From positions 1,211,002,577 through 1,211,066,576 of the forward strand of contig NC_056727.1 in assembly GCF_019279795.1 (NCBI RefSeq): DNA of 64,000 bases, read 5' to 3'. Shown in pieces: positions 33,431 through 43,293 of the stretch. The translations under genes and the position numbers were made by a program. The number at the start of each line of letters is the position of its first letter. Position 1 is the first letter of the stretch. Under the pieces are notes generated by a model that ran no database searches, was not told the DNA's origin, and was given only the letters and a program-made list of their open reading frames with translations. This stretch comes from Protopterus annectens. Lineage: Eukaryota; Chordata; Ceratodontiformes; Protopteridae.

Positions 33431-34075
33431 TGCAAAAAATCCTGTACTTTTGGCACTTGTACACAGCTCTTTAGTAGAGAGTTGTTCCCTGCACCACAAC
33501 TAGACATCAGAGATAGTCCATAGATATTACATTAACTCTCTGAAAAAGAAAAGGAAATAAAGTAAAAGTGTGTGTGTGTGTGTGTGGGGGGGGGTAGTTG
33601 AATACTGCACCATTGATACAGCTAACAGAAGACTTAACCTCTACACGAACTGAAAAGTTAGCATAAGTGGCCATTTTTCACATAATAAGTATGAAACTCT
33701 AATGTATGGTATTATTGCAAGTGTCCATGAGATATGAGGGACAGAACACAGAATAAAAAGCAACAGAAAAAGAAGTGTATCAAATCAATGTCATTTGAGA
33801 GGGATGGGGGTGTGTCCACACTGGGGGGATGCTTCAGGATAAAAACATAAAGAACATTAGATGAATCTTAAACCATTCCTTGCAGTCACTGAAAAAAGTT
33901 AACAGAGAAATAGGTCTAGCATCATGATGCACTTTAAGAACAGCAAGAATAATAAAACTCTAACGTCTGGCAATATTGAGTGACTATAAGGATCCATGAT
34001 TTACAATGGCAGGGCAAAACTAAGAAGATACATCAAGGATGTTATGTACACTAAGGGACAAGTAAATGGTATGTC
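33431..34075. other. No gene recognised; short (TG)n at 33571-33587
   Basis: A-rich spacer with a TG run followed by G-rich GGGGGGGG near 33587. No homology seen. Confidence 0.4.

Positions 34076-34136
<61 letters not shown>
34076..34136. repeat. (GT)n microsatellite
   Basis: About 30 GT units. Confidence 0.97.
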
Positions 34137-34139
<3 letters not shown>

Positions 34140-34334
34140 AATGGGGGGATGCTTGTGCCAATGTGATGCAGGAGCCACCAGTGTGAACTAGCAAACAAAA
34201 GTGCTGATTTGCACTTGAGGAAGTTAAAGGCCATTCAGAAATATGCAAATTAGCCAATAATGAGGTCTTTCTACATTCTAACAATTAATTCAAAGTAACA
34301 ACAACCTCAGGGACAGTCCAAACGAGTATTTATT

Positions 34335-34373
34335 AAGTGCTTTCCATCCAGTTAATAACATGAACTTCCTCAG
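34335..34373 (-). ncRNA. Degenerate hammerhead-like motif at PLE 3' end
   Basis: Minus strand: CTGAGGA, AGTT, loop, AACT, five extra bases, GAAAGCACTT. Stem II is displaced from the GAAA box, so activity is unlikely, but the position at the element terminus matches the other copies. Confidence 0.28.
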
Positions 34374-34704
34374 ATAAATTAAGACAAAAACGTTTGCATT
34401 TAAAAATCCCCTCCATCTTAGTCATCTGATACATTCACTACCAATAGGAATCCTCTCCATTCATTTAAAAACATATATTAATTAAATTAAGTAAACATTA
34501 ATCAAATACATATAATATTTTATTGTAGTAGTCGATCTTTCTAAACTTTTTAGTTTTAAGAAACACAGTATAGATCAAACATCATTTAAAGTAGGGTAAC
34601 AGTATGCATTTAAACAAATTTGCCAAAGTAGTTCTGTTTTTTCTAATTTTAAAGCTGTAGGTCCACCCCTGTTGTCAGGAACAATCTAATCAATAACTTG
34701 GAAT

Positions 34705-35409
34705 TTAAAAGAATGGTCTTGATGCAATGCAATATTTTGCTAGGGCATTTTCAAGTTTGTCCCTACTAATATTGTAAAAGTGCTCATATAACTTATCTTT
34801 GAACTTTCTTTCTGTCTTCCCAACATAATAAGCAGGGCACCTCTGACACTTAGCCAGATATATCACAATTTCAGAGTTATAATTAAATCTCCTCTCAGTA
34901 TTGAATCTCATTCTGTTTACATTAAATGCCCTACCCAAATCCATAAATTTACAGTATGTGCACATGTTACATTTAAACATACCAGGATGTCTTGAAGTAC
35001 ATGGAGCATTGTTCTCAAGTAATTTTTTTATATTAAGTCCCCTTTTAAATATCAGTTTTGGGCAATCTCCCACTTTTGCCATAATAGATATATCATTATT
35101 AAGAAGCCCCCAATTTTTATTAATAATACTTCTGCGGTTCGATGCATCCAAACTATATGGTGTAATAAAGCTTATAAAGAAGTTATTATTAGGGGGGCAA
35201 TATGTAAAAGTTCTTACATTCCTGTAGTCATTTAAGTTCTCCATCTCTGAGGCTAAAATCATCCCTTTAGTTAAAATTGGTTTATAAACCCCAATGCTCC
35301 ATTTATTCTGCACCTTGGTAATTATATTCACTAATAGTGAATCAGGATAGCCCTGTCTTTGAAACATCCTTCTCAAATTTTCACATTCCAAGATAAATTC
35401 CTCATCCAA
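34705..35409 (-). pseudogene. PLE RT thumb and GIY-YIG endonuclease
   Basis: 234 residues. The first half is RT thumb: FILECENLRRMFQRQGYPDSLL, then NWGLLNNDISIM and PKLIFKRGLNIKKLL. A Cys cluster follows (CTSRHPGMFKCNMCTYCKFM) and the endonuclease core is EIVIYLAKCQRCPAYYVGKTERKFKDKLYEHFYNI at about residues 178-212. The frame ends at ASRPFF without the terminal Glu and Trp motifs, so the endonuclease is truncated. Overlaps the RT frame upstream by 37 bp in another phase, a simple frameshift. Confidence 0.85.
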
Positions 35410-35735
35410 ATTAACATTCTTGTCGCTCTTACAAGTTGGCCTTTTATAACTGATTGCTTCTGGTGAAATGGATGAGCACTCGAAAAATGTAAAAAAGCAT
35501 TTGAGTAAGTGCTTTTTCTAAAAATTTTTGCCCTGTATCTTCCGTGGCATCTATCCTTTCTAAGTTCAACATCTAAATATGAAATTACCTCCTGGTGGTA
35601 GCTAGAGGTAAATTGTAAAAAATTAGTAGTTGTGTTGTAATATTGGACTAATTCTAAAGCCATCTTACTGTCCCCTTTAACAATAATAAAAATATCATCC
35701 AAATACCGAGTAAAAAAAATTATATTTGATCCCAT
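35373..35735 (-). pseudogene. PLE reverse transcriptase, catalytic YLDD segment
   Basis: 120 residues starting just before FFTRYLDDIFIIVKG, the motif C box with both aspartates intact, then YYNTTTNFLQFTSSYHQEVISYLDVEL and FRKSTYSNAFLHFSSAHP, the PLE strips following the active site. Upstream at 35735-35890 the motif B region reads GLPVVP in pieces with a frameshift and a stop. It copies PLE RNA when intact. Confidence 0.85.
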
Positions 35736-35886
35736 ACTCGACTAATCTTGAATACACATTTGTGCTCCCAGTATGCCATTACTAAATTCGCAAAACTGGC
35801 ACCACAGGTAAACCCACTGCTACACCCATCTTTTGTAAATAACATTCATTGTCAAAGATAATAAAATTATTTGTGTCTGTAGTGGG

Positions 35887-36222
35887 TCACCTTTCTGCCT
35901 CAGCATATTCAATACCCTCCATATGCGGAATTGACGTGTATAGATCTTTCACATCAACTGTTAAAAAATTATAGTCAGCATTAAATTCTAAGTCATTAAG
36001 TCTGCTTAGAAATGTCCAGAAATCTTTACATATTTGATATTTGGAAGTTATGTATTTCTTCAGAATGGTGTCAACTACTTTAGCACATAGGTAAGTTATA
36101 GAATTTCTACCATCTACAATGAGTCTCATGGGTGGGTCTTCCAAGTCTTTATGGACTTTCGGGATACCAAACATTATTGGAGTTATTAGGGCTGGCATAG
36201 TCAAAAAATTAAATAAGTTCAC
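35887..36222 (-). pseudogene. PLE reverse transcriptase, fingers and motif A
   Basis: 111 residues: PIMFGIPKVHKDLEDPPMRLIVDGRNSITYLCAKVVD (the G-x-P-K-x-H-K...P-x-R-x-I-V strip of PLE RTs) and YNFLTVDVKDLYTSIPHMEGIEYA, motif A with the catalytic Asp in VDVKDLYT. Overlaps the N-terminal frame by 4 bp. Its start coincides with the left break of the 1.47-kb tandem duplication (35966). Confidence 0.88.
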
Positions 36223-36728
36223 ATCAATCTTTGCTTCAATAAACAGGTCATTAATACAGTATATAATTTAATATGTTGGTATGCTGTATTAATTTCATTT
36301 ATTGAAATGTGTTGATAGGTATCAGTTTCAAAAATCTGTTTCATTCTGAACACATAATCATTCAAGTCTATAAAAACCAGCCCACCCCCTTTGTCAGATT
36401 TCATCACCCTCACCAATGACGTTCGCAAATTATTTAAAACATTCCACTCTGCCCTGCTAAAATTATTATTATTTTTTAGCTCAGACTTTTTAACATTGTT
36501 AGCCATAGCTCGAAAATCTAATTCACAAATACATTCAAAAAACAACAATGACGGGTGTAGGGGGTTATAGACACTTGATATTCTGAAGTCAATATTATTA
36601 GTGTTTCTGTTACCCAGTAAAACTGCTAAATTCAGTTTCCGTACAAACAATTTAAGATCCAAAATAGTCCTTGCTAAATCGGCCCAACGTGCAGGAACAA
36701 ATGTAAGGCCTTTGGCAAGCACTTCCAT
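36219..36728 (-). pseudogene. PLE protein, N-terminal region (copy A)
   Basis: 169 residues opening with EVLAKGLTFVPA, the L-x-K-G-L-x-F-V-P signature found upstream of RT in Penelope-group proteins. After it comes a long helical stretch and VMKSDKGGGLVFIDLNDYVFRM (the D-K-G-G-x-x-V strip that begins the RT fingers). A protein-identical copy lies at 37692-38201. Uninterrupted, but isolated from the rest of RT by a frameshift. Confidence 0.85.
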
Positions 36729-36994
36729 TAAGTCTGACTCAACAATAAAAGAGGAGTAGTTGTAAATTTTAAAATCACCTTCATTATTTGTTGTAACATT
36801 TCAATTACCCCCCTAAAATTAATTTGTTCATTACGGTCAGCCATTACAGTTACCTCCGTCGTTTGTTGCCTTTGCGACCATGTGGCTAACATATCTTTGA
36901 ATCACATTTTCCTACATTTTCCCACATTGTAAAACAGTCCCTTCCAGCTGCAGATCTTACTGCCAGCAGTAGAGCTCTTTCTGAATCACAAGGT

Positions 36995-37145
36995 AGGTTT
37001 TCCAAAATGTTTACCAGTAAAATACAGTACAAGGAAGGTTTTTCAAATGCTTACCAGTAAAATAAACAGTACAAGGAAGGTTTTTCAAATGGTTACCAGT
37101 AAAATAAACAGTACAAGGAAGGTTTTTTCAAAATGTTTACCAGTA
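36995..37145. repeat. Tandem repeat of about 46 bp upstream of the PLE
   Basis: Three to four units of TTACCAGTAAAATAAACAGT plus ACAAGGAAGGTTTTTCAAA. Repeated at about 38468-38618 in the duplication. Confidence 0.9.
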
Positions 37146-37240
37146 CAATAAACTACTTATAGATTCCAGACTTTTTCATTCAACTCAGTTTACTATGCAA
37201 ATATGAGATATTATATTAATTTCTCCTTTGCAGGACAACA

Positions 37241-37430
37241 GCTCATAGGTTCAACTTCATAGGTTAGCACTAAGCTAACTGCCCTTGTGAGCCATTTTAA
37301 GCCTAGCCAATTATCCCTTGTAAGATTCAAACCCTGCACCTTGTGTTTGTAAGCCAATTATCCCTTGTAAGATTCAAACCCTGCACCTTGTGTTTGTAAG
37401 CCAAACACCTTAACCATTAGGCCACCCTCC
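37241..37430 (-). mobile_element. tRNA-derived SINE with CR1-like 3' tail (copy A)
   Basis: On the minus strand the head GGGTGGCCTAATGGTTAAG carries a pol III A box (TGGCCTAATGG) and the B box GGTTTGAATCT, with a TTAC-type anticodon-loop region between. The 3' part GGCTAGGCTTAAAATGGCTC...TTAGCTTAGTGCTAACCTATGAA closely resembles the tail of the local CR1-type LINE (GGCTAGGCTTGTAAAGGCTCC...TAGCCTAGTACACACCTATGAA). This implies mobilisation by that LINE's RT. A 47-bp internal duplication (37306-37352 and 37353-37399) doubles the B box. Confidence 0.75.
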
Positions 37431-37695
37431 CCCTCCCTAAATTATAGTCAGCATTAAATTCTAAGTCATTAATTCTGCTTAGAAATGTCCACAAATCTTT
37501 ACATATTTGATATTTGGAAGTTATGTATTTCTTCAGAATGGTGTCAACTACTTTAGCACATAGGTAAGTTATAGAATTTCTACCATCTACAATGAGTCTC
37601 ATGGGTGGGTCTTCCAAGTCTTTATGGACTTTCGGGATACCAAACATTATTGGAGTTATTAGGGCTGGCATAGTCAAAAAATTAAATAAGCTCAC
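37417..37695 (-). pseudogene. PLE RT fingers fused to SINE flank (copy B, truncated)
   Basis: Same residues as 35968-36222 (SLFNFLTMPALITPIMFGIPKVHK to NDLEFNADYN) but after FNADYN the frame runs into SINE sequence (LGRGRVA) at the duplication junction, so motif A and everything after is absent. Direct evidence for the breakpoint. Confidence 0.88.
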
Positions 37696-38201
37696 ATCAA
37701 TCTTTGCTTCAATAAACAGGTCATTAATACAGTATATAATTTAATATGTTGGTATGCTGTATTAATTTCATTTATTGAAATGTGTTGATAGGTATCAGTT
37801 TCAAAAATCTGTTTCATTCTGAACACATAATCATTCAAGTCTATAAAAACCAGCCCACCCCCTTTGTCAGATTTCATCACCCTCACCAATGACGTTCGCA
37901 AATTATTTAAAACATTCCACTCTGCCCTGCTAAAATTATTATTATTTTTTAGCTCAGACTTTTTAACATTGTTAGCCATAGCTCGAAAATCTAATTCACA
38001 AATACATTCAAAAAACAACAATGACGGGTGTAGGGGGTTATAGACACTTGATATTCTGAAGTCAATATTATTAGTGTTTCTGTTACCCAGTAAAACTGCT
38101 AAATTCAGTTTCCGTACAAACAATTTAAGATCCAAAATAGTCCTTGCTAAATCGGCCCAACGTGCAGGAACAAATGTAAGGCCTTTGGCAAGCACTTCCA
38201 T
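37692..38201 (-). pseudogene. PLE protein, N-terminal region (copy B)
   Basis: 169 residues with a sequence identical to the frame at 36219-36728, including EVLAKGLTFVPA and VMKSDKGGGLVFIDLNDY. Part of the tandem duplication; not connected to any catalytic domain. Confidence 0.85.
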
Positions 38202-38713
38202 TAAGTCTGACTCAACAATAAAAGAGGAGTAGTTGTAAATTTTAAAATCACCTTCATTATTTGTTGTAACATTTCAATTACCCCCTTAAAATCAATTTGT
38301 TCATTACGGTCAGCCATTACAGTTACCTCCGTCGTTTGTTGCCTTTGCGACCATGTGGCTAACATATCTTTGAATCACATTTTCCTACATTTTCCCACAT
38401 TGTAAAACAGTCCCTTCCAGCTGCAGATCTTACTGCCAGCAGTAGAGCTCTTTCTGAATCACAAGGTAGGTTTTCCAAAATGTTTACCAGTAAAATACAG
38501 TACAAGGAAGGTTTTTCAAATGCTTACCAGTAAAATAAACAGTACAATGAAGGTTTTTCAAATGGTTACCAGTAAAATAAACAGTACAAGGAAGGTTTTT
38601 TCAAAATGTTTACCAGTACAATAAACTACTTATAGATTCCAGACTTTTTCATTCAACTCAGTTTACTATGCAAATATGAGATATTATATTAATTTCTCCT
38701 TTGCAGGACAACA

Positions 38714-38886
38714 GCTCATAGGTTCAACTTCATAGGTTAGCACTAAGCTATTTTAAGCCTAGCCAATTATCCCTTGTAAGATTCAAACCCTGCACCTTGT
38801 GTTTGTAAGCCAATTATCCCTTGTAAGATTCAAACCCTGCACCTTGTGTTTGTAAGCCAAACACCTTAACCATTAGGCCACCCTCC
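38714..38886 (-). mobile_element. tRNA-derived SINE with CR1-like tail (copy B)
   Basis: Second copy of the SINE, duplicated along with the PLE segment. It differs by a 17-bp deletion in the tail (CACTAAGCTATTTTAAGCC). It keeps the A box and both B boxes. Confidence 0.75.
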
Positions 38887-38904
38887 CCCTCCCTCCCTCC
38901 TATC

Positions 38905-39370
38905 CCCTTTTCAGGCATTAGGGTCACCTTCTAAACTGTCTTAGTCCTTCACACCTAGATTCCTGGAGACTCCTCTTCAGAAATTTCTCTAGATCCATAA
39001 GTCAGGAGTCTGACTCCCTCAAGGCATTTTGGCAGTGACATGCTCTCAGAACAACTGCTCCTCATTAGTTACTGTTGAGAGTTGCCGCTGTCTCTGGTTT
39101 GCTTGCCTGATTCAGACTTAAATACTCTGTTTTCCCTTTTTTCTGGTTTACCTGTCTACCTGAATCCAGCATCAGAAAACACACTTTGATACAGCAAACG
39201 CTGGTGGATTCATGTTTTTTATAGTACTTTTTTCCAGTTTTCACTGTACCAGTTGGTTGGCTCTAATTACCTGTCTACTTCCCTTTTCCCTTTTTATGAC
39301 ACTCCGCAACCAGATGCAGCACAATGATAACTAATGTGCCACCCAGCCTCAGTAGTCACTATAACTCCCT
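38905..39370. other. No feature recognised
   Basis: Mixed sequence following CCCTCCCTCC repeats at 38880-38900. No homology seen. Confidence 0.4.
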
Positions 39371-39393
39371 CTCTCTCTATCTCTATCTATCTA

Positions 39394-39448
<55 letters not shown>

Positions 39449-39510
39449 ATATGTTTATGTATATATACATATGTGTGTGCATATACATATGTGTGTATCT
39501 GTGTGTATAT
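39371..39510. repeat. Compound (TC)(TATC)(TA)n microsatellite
   Basis: CTCTCT, then CTATCTAT, then about 24 TA units and degenerate TATG/TGTG up to 39510, where the next TTAA-type element begins directly. Confidence 0.93.
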
Positions 39511-39860
39511 CTCATTACAGCTTAGTAATGCCACCAGGTTGATTCTGCAGTTACATCCTTCTGATGCCTCTAGACACCAAATATTGCTTGTTCATATTTG
39601 CGTTAATAATTCCTAACCATGCTATAAACAAAGTACTAAAGGATTTCACATAAATTCTGATGCAATGGCAAACACAACCATATTATATTTGACCTCTGTC
39701 GAGTGCAGTTAAAGAGATATTAATTGTCGTTGTTATTATATATATTTATATTGTCATAAATTTCACCAGTTCTCTCAATATCTTGACAAGTCAACCACAT
39801 AGCATGGACAGGACTGCTTATCCTCATATGAAAGCTCTCAACTGGATGAATAAAATTTGA
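39511..39860 (+). mobile_element. TTAA-type non-autonomous DNA transposon, copy 3 (left part)
   Basis: Starts CTCATTACAG, then GATGCCTCTAGACACCAAATATTGCTTG-type sequence collinear with copies 1, 2 and 4 up to the GAAAGCTCTCAACTGGATGAA block. It then stops and PLE terminus sequence begins. TTAA at the left is lost in microsatellite sequence. Truncated on the right. Confidence 0.75.
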
Positions 39861-39928
39861 ATAAAAACCAGACACAGACATGGCTGTATTAGCCAGTTCA
39901 AAGTCTTTACTTAGAGTGCGCAAAACAC

Positions 39929-39958
39929 AAGCGCTTTCACTTCAATAGCTTCTTCAGG
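39929..39958 (-). ncRNA. Degenerate hammerhead-like motif at PLE 3' end
   Basis: Minus strand CTGAAGA...GAAAGCGCTT with the same terminal palindrome as the 7.2- and 14.6-kb motifs, but no convincing stem II. Probably an inactive descendant. Confidence 0.28.
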
Positions 39959-40063
39959 TGTTATAAATTGCACAATAAAACACACACCCTTATATACCTA
40001 TGAAACCAGTTAAGATCACATGACACACTCCATTCAGTATCATGAAAACATATTACACATATT

Positions 40064-40759
40064 TTAATGCAACACAAAATAAAACAACAATAAAACCATA
40101 CTAGACTCATAAATACTACACTGCCTCCTAAGAGGTTTAGATTTAAGTCTAGGTTTAAGGGGTACAGATTCATTAAGACCATGTCCTGAGTCCCCTCTCA
40201 TTCTAACAATCCATGTTGATTCTAAATCTTCAGTTTTATTACGTATATCATCTAATCTACCACTTTCTACCACTTGAGCAATAGCTGGAAACTTAAATGC
40301 ATGCATGGAATCAGTATTCATAACGTGCTTGGCAAGTACATTGACCTTATTGCGCTTATTAATATTATAAATATGTTCTCTAATACACTCTCTAAATGTT
40401 CTATCAGTTTTCCCCATATAGAACATCTTACATTTCACGCAATAAGCAAGATAAACTATATGCTCTGTGTCACACGTGGCATGTACTCTAAAGGTATACA
40501 TCTTTCTCTGATCAGGATGAACAAACTCTGAACTTGTGTCTATATATGCACAAAAATTATAATGCGCACAAGGTCTAGTAACATAATTTCTATCACCCAT
40601 ACGAATTTCCTTAGGATAGCATAGCCTTCTCTTTAAAGATTTGTTATTTTTAAAGAGAATCTTTGGCTCATCTTCAATTAACTTAGCTATCTCTGCATCA
40701 TTAGTAAGAACTTTCCAATGCTTTTTAATAATGTATATATAACGGCCAACGTCACTCAC
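40064..40759 (-). pseudogene. PLE GIY-YIG endonuclease, complete domain
   Basis: 231 residues. NNKSLKRRLCYP, then a His/Cys linker (HYNFCAYIDTSSEFVHPDQRKMYTFRVHATC, about 67-97), the core HIVYLAYCVKCKMFYMGKTDRTFRECIREH (101-130), AKHVMN, and the C-terminal ESTWIVRMRGD...GLNES block with the Glu, Trp and GLNE landmarks. This is the most complete endonuclease in the window. The RT thumb lies upstream (41015-40765) with SRLNVREEYFRAQM and LRDRGYKDDLIF in the same strand behind two stops. Domain intact, element truncated. Confidence 0.88.
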
Positions 40760-41019
40760 TCATATAATTTAGGGGGACTCTCAACTTCCAATTACTGTCA
40801 TATCCACTTTTCCTTTTACCATTCCACTCGAGAAATAAGGTTTAGCTTGGGCATGCCTCAATCCTATTACTTCATTAACATTAGTAAAAATTAAATCATC
40901 TTTATACCCTCTATCCCTTAAATTATCCATAGCTATATCCATCTGTGCTCGAAAATATTCTTCCCTGACATTCAGCCTAGATGCTGTATAGATTTGGTTA
41001 CGTACAACATTTTTGAAAA

Positions 41020-41880
41020 CATATGGAGGATGTAGACTTTCCCTATGCCAAAAAGTGCGTTGTCATCCCTTTTGGTAAAAACTCTGTACCCATGAACTAC
41101 CACATAGGCAGTAGTCTACTTAACACTGAAAGTGTGATAAGAGACCTTGGGACACAGGTGGACAGTAGTCTCTCCTTTGATAATCACATCTCCACAGTTG
41201 TCAGAAAATCCTCCTACGTGGCATACCTCATCACAAAAGATTTCTCATCCAGGTAAAAAAGAGGTCATTGTTCCCCTCTACTCATCACTCATTAGACCCA
41301 TTATAGAGTACAATGCCCCTTTTGGTATGTACCTCACAAGACATCTACAACAACTGGAAAGGCCACAGAAATACCTCACAAAGAGGATTACCGGCCTCAA
41401 ACAGATGCCTTATGCAGACCGTCTCAAAAAACTCCAGCTTTACTCTGTCGCATATTGCCTACTCAGAGGCGATCTCTGCCTAACATACAAAGCTATGTCA
41501 AACCCAGAGCTGTTGGACATGCTCCACGTAATGAAATCCCAATCCCTCCGAGCTACACTGTCTAGGGACCTAAACCTTGTCACCACAATAAACAGAACAT
41601 GCTGGAGGGATAGATTCCTGTCCCAGAGACTTCCCATACTCTGGAACAAACTACCTATGTATATCAAGCAAAGCTCCTCATTAGCACTCTTCAAGAAAAA
41701 TCTTGATGATTTGATGGGAGATAGGAAATCCACCCCGGGGATCACTTCTGTGGCTCTGCTTGATAGGGGTACAGGAAAATAATTTTCTTGGTTGGCAAAA
41801 GCCAGGGTACCATTTGGCTAGGCTTATATAGGCCCTAGGGCCAATAGCCTAGTACCTACCTATGAACTAATGAACCTATA
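41020..41880 (+). mobile_element. CR1-type LINE, 5'-truncated copy
   Basis: Begins abruptly in ORF2 after the FADD box (KKCVVIPFGKN) and runs to the 3' tail ending CCTATGAACTAATGAACCTATA at 41880. 5' truncation is the usual product of incomplete target-primed reverse transcription. It is almost identical in layout to the end of the 52-56 kb copy. Confidence 0.88.
41023..41782 (+). pseudogene. CR1-type LINE ORF2, thumb and C-terminal domain
   Basis: Two frames (41023-41256, then 41147-41782) joined by one frameshift at the SR-KKEVIVPLYSSL point. Landmarks: YHIGSSLLNTESVIRDLGTQVDSSLSFDNH, EVIVPLYSSLIRPIIEYNAPFGMYLTRHL, ERPQKYLTKRITGLKQMPY, LPILWNKLPMYIK and FKKNLDDLMGDR, ending ALLDRGTGK-stop. 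The catalytic part is absent. Confidence 0.87.
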
Positions 41881-42323
41881 ACTGGTGAATCATACACCAA
41901 TGCATTGTACGAGCATGTACACAAATGCATGGACCTTGCCATACCAAATAGAACTAAGACGCTCTCCTCCAAAAAAAGGAAGCCAATTTAGTGGTCCCCA
42001 GCCATCAATAAACTCTACAGCAGAAGGAAGAAACTGTCACAAGACTGGAAAACCTCCCTCATCAGTCTCAACAAAAAGCTGAGATCCCTTATCAAATCCT
42101 CTTAAGCCAGCTATGAAGGCAGAATTGTGGCTGACACCAAAAACAACCACAAAGCCTTCTATAGCTATATCAAAAACTTCAAAGGCAATACCCAGATTTG
42201 CTCTGAGTTATTTGACAATGGCACCTCCTATACTGAGCCAACAGATATAGCCAACATACTGGCCGACAGATTCAGTGCCAACTTTACCCCCCCAAGGGTC
42301 CTATCACAGTATCAGAAGAAAGC

Positions 42324-43193
42324 TTGGTACCCACCATTTCTGCAGCACACATAAAAGCTGCATTGTCTAAAGCCAAGAATACAGCATCCATGGGACCTGA
42401 TAATATGCCTGGCTGCATCCTACATGATCTTCAAAACGAACTGGCACCACATCTGTGTGCCCTGTTCAATCACAGCCTTACCTCAGGCTATGTCCCTAAT
42501 GAATGGCGCACTGCTACAGTCATCCCACGCCATAAATGGGGAGCAACTACAGACCCTGGGAACCATCACCCCATTAGCCTAATGAGCCTGATATGCAAAG
42601 CTATGGAGCACATCATCATGGACCTGCTTAACAAAGATATAGGCAATCTCCAAACTCTTGACCCCACACAGTGTGGCTTTGTCAAGGGGAGATCCTGCCT
42701 GCTGAACCTGGTTGGCTTCTTCGAGGCAGTCATCAAGGCTGTGGATGAGGGTAAGGCAGTGCATACAGCCTACCTCGACCTGGCCAAGGCCTTTGATACC
42801 ATTCCCCACTCAGGTATCATTGATAAACTCACCAAACTAGGCATCAATCCTTATATCACTAGGTTTGTTGCAAACTGGCTCACAGACAGGACCCACAGAG
42901 TGAAAGTTGCAGATTCCAAGTCAGAGTGTCAATCAGTCACGAGTGGAGTCCCACAGGGCTCGGTCCTGGGCCCTCTACTGTTTGGCATCTACTTCTCGGA
43001 CGTCCAGGCCAACACAGAAGGACTCTGGCTGACCAAGTTCGCTGATGACTGCAAGCTAGGAGTTATTATCAGTTCCCCAAGTGATGTAGACATCCTACAA
43101 AAGGGCCTCTCTGAGACCGATGACTGGTGTCAGAACTATGGCCTGAAGCTTAATGCCAAAAAATACATTATCATCCCCTTTGGGAAAAACTGA
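42324..43193 (+). pseudogene. CR1-type LINE reverse transcriptase core
   Basis: 289 residues. TDPGNHHPISLMSLICKAMEHII (fingers), TQCGFVKGRSCLLNL, AYLDLAKAFDTIPHSG (motif A), SGVPQGSVLGPLLFGIYFSDV (motif B), LTKFADDCKLG (motif C, FADD), then DWCQNYGLKLNAKKYIIIPFGKN and a stop at the FGKN-S position. All catalytic residues are visible. Linker and thumb are in other frames (42127-42354; 43294-43602), so the element is dead. Confidence 0.9.
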
Positions 43194-43293
43194 GTACCAC
43201 TTTGATGGGAGCCCACTGAACACTGAAGGGGACATAAGAGATCTGAGCATCTAGGTTGACAGCCACCTCACCTTCGACCACCACATTGCCACT

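Larger units (their letters stand above)
34290..36990 (-). mobile_element. Penelope-like element, nearly complete reverse copy
   Basis: Minus-strand order: N-terminal region (36728-36219), RT fingers and palm (36222-35887), YLDD palm (35735-35373), thumb and GIY-YIG endonuclease (35409-34705), AT-rich 3' region, and a PLE terminus at 34373-34335 (CTGAGGAAG...GAAAGCACTT). Frames are offset by small indels near 36220, 35880-35740 and 35400. The upstream 760 bp of the RT plus the 5' region recurs at 37439-38350 in a tandem duplication. Confidence 0.9.
35966..38900. repeat. Tandem segmental duplication, two units of about 1,473 bp
   Basis: 35966-37438 and 37439 to about 38900 are nearly identical, with a constant offset of 1,473 bp until a 17-bp deletion in the second SINE tail. 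Each unit carries part of the PLE RT, the N-terminal frame, the 5' tandem repeat and the SINE. The junction joins the SINE head flank (CCCTCCCT) to PLE sequence (AAATTATAG) without visible microhomology. Only a handful of base differences, so it is young. Confidence 0.95.
39870..41019 (-). mobile_element. Penelope-like element, 3' part (thumb, endonuclease, terminus)
   Basis: Minus-strand order: RT thumb (41015-40765), complete GIY-YIG endonuclease (40759-40064) and PLE terminus with CTGAAGAAG...GAAAGCGCTT (39958-39929). A family distinct from the 34-kb copy. It is truncated at 41019, where a plus-strand CR1 fragment begins abruptly. To the left it abuts the truncated TTAA element. Confidence 0.88.

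Noticed and set aside
37360..37430. Stand-alone tRNA gene
   Set aside because: The A and B boxes are present but the cloverleaf is not intact, the B box is duplicated and a LINE-like tail follows; it is a SINE.
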